A model generated the notes under the pieces. That model was not told where the DNA came from and made no database searches. It saw nothing but the letters and a program-made list of their open reading frames with translations. A stretch of 64,000 nt of DNA from Lysobacteraceae bacterium (GTDB taxonomy: Bacteria; Pseudomonadota; Gammaproteobacteria; Xanthomonadales; Rhodanobacteraceae), in contig SEHB01000002.1 of assembly GCA_004143945.1 (NCBI GenBank), positions 558,001 through 622,000 on the forward strand, given 5' to 3'. The translations under genes were made by a program, and so were the position numbers. Below are positions 62,889 through 64,000 of this stretch, piece after piece; the stretch's first letter is position 1; each line of letters opens with the position of its first letter.

Positions 62889-64000
62889 TCAATCGAAACC
62901 GTCGTCGAAGATGAAACCGGCGTCGATATCGAGCAGCAGATCGAGGTTCGTCACCGCGTTCGGGTAGCCCGAGGAGATGTTGAGCGTCGCGAAGCGCAGC
63001 GTATTGTCGCCATCGACGAGTTCGGACAAGGGCACGTCGATCGAGTGGTTGAAGCCGCCGGTCTGCCCGGGTTCGTCGAGCATGGCGGCTTCGCCGGGCG
63101 TGAACGCGCGCTCGTGCACCGGATGGTCATTGAGCTGGTAGCGCAGGCGCCCGGTGCCGAGGCGAATGCCGTCGACGTCGTAGCCCTGGTAGTAGCCGTT
63201 GAAGACGAGTCGCGCGCGGATCGCGTGTGCCAGCGATACCCCGGTCACCACGAGCGGGGCGCTCATCGCGCCGTTTCCGTCGGGAATCACGTATCCGAGG
63301 CTGTGGCCCTGGTGCTCGATCTCGTTGAATACGCCGGGTGGGAATTCGTCGTAGGTGGTTTCCGTCGACGGGATGCCTGCATCGGGCACTTCGTACTCGC
63401 GCGTCGTGGCCAGCACCGGACCGTCGAAGCCGATGTTGTCCCAATAGGTGTTCCATGACCGCAGCGGTCGCGGCAGTCCGCCGAACGTGATCGCGTATTT
63501 CCATGTCGCGTGGTTGTGCGCGAGCAGCGACACGTAGCCGCGCGAGAACGTCAACGGCGCGTCGAACTCGACCACCCGACGACTGGCCAGCGGCGGGAAC
63601 GTGATGCCGTCGGCCGACGGTTCGGACGTGAGGATCTCGAGCCGCTGCTGCGAAAGACGCAGCTCGACGCGGCACAGGCGTCCGCGTTGGTGCGGCACGT
63701 CGCCGGACTTGCCCGGTGCTGTCGTCATCGCATGGTCGCGCACGTCGTGCACCTCGACCGAATTGCCGAGGAACACGACCAGCAGTCCATTGCGCGGATT
63801 CGGTCCGCGCCCGTTGATGTCCCAGCTCGGCGCGGGCGAAGGGTCCTCGCTGATCACCACGCTCGAATAGCCGAGCAGGAAATTCGACGCAAGGTCGGTA
63901 TCGAAAACGAGGGTCCCGGAGCGGCCGCCGAAGTCGAACGGCTGGCGGATGCGGTACGCGTTGCTGCCATAGTTCTGCGATCCCACCGCCGTCATCAGGT
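62889..64000 (-). CDS. Secreted protein with C-terminal FIFDDGFD motif (5' end outside window)
   Basis: At least 368 residues, with the frame open at the window edge (a Leu codon precedes the first in-window ATG at 63995), so the N-terminus is missing. The visible part is beta-rich and resembles a lectin-like or laminin-G-like sandwich: FDFGGRSGTLVFDTDL, VVFLGNSVEVHDVRDHAM, RVELRLSQQRLEIL, FSRGYVSLLAHNHATWKY, WDNIGFDGP. The protein ends IDAGFIFDDGFD. The same short motif ends the 16690-18168 protein. Function unknown; secretion is inferred from the motif and composition. Confidence 0.75.
   Translation of the reverse strand, partial: LMTAVGSQNYGSNAYRIRQPFDFGGRSGTLVFDTDLASNFLLGYSSVVISEDPSPAPSWDINGRGPNPRNGLLVVFLGNSVEVHDVRDHAMTTAPGKSGDVPHQRGRLCRVELRLSQQRLEILTSEPSADGITFPPLASRRVVEFDAPLTFSRGYVSLLAHNHATWKYAITFGGLPRPLRSWNTYWDNIGFDGPVLATTREYEVPDAGIPSTETTYDEFPPGVFNEIEHQGHSLGYVIPDGNGAMSAPLVVTGVSLAHAIRARLVFNGYYQGYDVDGIRLGTGRLRYQLNDHPVHERAFTPGEAAMLDEPGQTGGFNHSIDVPLSELVDGDNTLRFATLNISSGYPNAVTNLDLLLDIDAGFIFDDGFD

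Overview
The window is GC-rich chromosomal DNA from a Gram-negative gammaproteobacterium. It most likely belongs to the Xanthomonadales/Lysobacterales (Rhodanobacteraceae- or Lysobacter-like). This placement is inferred from gene content, not from any search: an rpoD with a long acidic spacer, a xanthomonadin/arylpolyene-type pigment gene set with a halogenase-like flavoprotein, DUF2782, YaeQ, an S46 dipeptidyl-peptidase, FadL, and several families of palindromic intergenic repeats. There is no rRNA, transposase, prophage or CRISPR. One tRNA with a CAT anticodon is present. The first and last genes are cut by the window edges.

Layout. 1-5 kb: the 3' part of a Ser/Thr kinase-TPR protein, DUF2782, a GIY-YIG protein and hemF. 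5.2-12.7 kb: a translationally coupled run of ketosynthase, short ketosynthase-like protein, GT2 glycosyltransferase, CPA2 antiporter and flavin halogenase, facing a FabG/LpxL-like acyltransferase pair; it looks like part of an arylpolyene/xanthomonadin locus. 12.8-15.4 kb: dtd and rpoD with a terminator. 15.4-23.7 kb: repeats, a SnoaL-like protein, a delta-60-repeat secreted protein, the tRNA, a RIO kinase lying between a gene and a decayed copy of that gene's 3' end, a CPBP protease/MarR divergent pair sharing a palindromic operator, YaeQ and an SRPBCC protein. 23.7-35.7 kb: catalase, a sugar dehydrogenase, a TPR-GGDEF diguanylate cyclase, the S46 peptidase, a saccharopine-dehydrogenase-like protein, an AraC regulator, a HAD hydrolase and two orphan small proteins. 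35.9-45.9 kb: a signalling cluster of PAS hybrid kinase, NtrC-type regulator, poly-HAMP hybrid kinase split by a 32-bp tandem duplication, and a receiver-kinase-receiver protein. 46-52 kb: topoisomerase IB, a five-unit palindromic repeat array, a five-haem cytochrome c operon with DUF2909 and a methyltransferase. 52-60 kb: alkaline phosphatase and a complete NAD-dependent formate dehydrogenase operon, fdsG-fdsB-fdsA-fdhD-fdsD. 60-64 kb: a (CT)15 tract, a secreted PHB-depolymerase-like esterase, FadL with a textbook terminator, and a secreted protein running off the end.

The observations most worth following are these. A short motif (hydrophobic-F-x-D/S-G-F-D/E) recurs in four otherwise unrelated secreted proteins, twice at the extreme C-terminus and twice just after the signal peptide. 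At least four families of palindromic intergenic repeats are present, two of them in tandem arrays, plus a 192-bp MITE-like element with 11-bp perfect ends behind rpoD. An exact 32-bp duplication breaks the poly-HAMP kinase. A heptamer repeat sits in frame inside fdsB. The pigment locus has an unusual composition.
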